Assembly (NCBI GenBank): GCA_018065225.1
Contig: JAGHTS010000256.1
Span: 1 to 5,140, forward strand
Reading direction: 5' to 3'
Source of the DNA: Candidatus Phascolarctobacterium caballi
GTDB lineage: Bacteria > Bacillota > Negativicutes > Acidaminococcales > Acidaminococcaceae
Length of the DNA stretch: 5,140 bases
Shown here: one piece after another, positions 5,016 to 5,140 of the stretch
Layout: every line of letters starts with the position of its first letter
Numbering within the stretch: position 1 is the first letter of the stretch
The notes under the pieces: model-generated
The model's input: only the letters and a program-made list of their open reading frames with translations
Database searches by the model: none
Told to the model about the DNA's origin: nothing
Made by a program: the position numbers and the translations under genes

Positions 5016-5140
5016 CAAATTTCACAAAAATGCGTTCTAAAAATCACGTGATATTTAACAAATATCACGTGATTTTTACTTTGCCTTTTTGAACTTTTCA
5101 CTTTGAAAAGCCATTTGATTTTGAATTTACAAAGGCGGGA
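5016..5140 (-). repeat. 125-bp repeat element, copy 2, inverted relative to copy 1
   Basis: This is the reverse complement of 400-524 with seven substitutions and no gaps. Its GTGAAATTTG end faces the lipoprotein gene and its TCCCGCC end faces the window edge, so the two copies form an inverted pair with like ends pointing inward. The match is still perfect at base 5140, so the element may continue beyond the window. Past 5016 the similarity drops sharply; only scattered matches remain over the next 25 bases. No coding potential is seen. Confidence 0.9.
5038..5078. other. 41-bp palindrome in repeat copy 2
   Basis: Arms of 19 nt (5038-5056 and 5060-5078) around a 3-nt loop are the exact counterpart of 462-502, with the ATCACGTGAT decamer nested in each arm. 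It may terminate transcription arriving from the unseen gene to the right, or insulate the lipoprotein promoter. The function is inferred only from structure. Confidence 0.75.

Overview
The window looks like bacterial chromosome from a low-GC Firmicutes lineage, most likely a diderm one (Negativicutes-like); the taxonomic call is inference. Shine-Dalgarno sequences are strong, spacers are short and the genes sit in tight operons. Both ABC substrate-binding proteins carry cleavable signal peptides ending in A-x-A, with no lipobox cysteine. That suits a periplasm enclosed by an outer membrane better than a monoderm cell wall. A neighbouring protein does have a proper lipobox.

Layout from left to right. 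A 103-aa Xre/Cro-type helix-turn-helix protein (44-355, + strand) ends in a strong hairpin terminator. Next comes copy 1 of a 125-bp repeat element (400-524) containing a near-perfect 41-bp palindrome. A four-gene ABC importer operon follows on the minus strand. In transcription order it encodes two paralogous substrate-binding proteins (4301-3321 and 3201-2224), one permease (2216-1338) and one ATPase (1336-542). Its promoter is at 4357-4385. The 119-bp gap between the two binding-protein genes holds a hairpin and a plausible second promoter. To the right, a separate minus-strand unit with its own promoter and terminator encodes a small lipoprotein with a probable OB-fold (4910-4476). Copy 2 of the repeat (5016-5140) runs into the window edge in inverted orientation.

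The importer belongs to the family of the TrpXYZ tryptophan transporter (COG2984 binding protein, COG4120 permease, COG1101 ATPase). Aromatic amino acids are therefore the leading substrate guess, but the sequence alone does not fix the ligand. Two binding proteins, roughly three-quarters identical by hand alignment, apparently share one membrane channel and one ATPase. This could widen the substrate range or increase capture capacity. The leader upstream of the first gene is only about 50 nt, too short for the T-box that controls some relatives.

The main feature outside the genes is the inverted pair of 125-bp elements, which match at 118 of 125 positions and bracket the transporter and lipoprotein block. 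Each has a 19-bp-arm hairpin with the self-palindromic decamer ATCACGTGAT nested in both arms. They are probably members of a dispersed MITE- or REP-like family. Copy 1 also appears to serve as a transcription terminator between converging genes.
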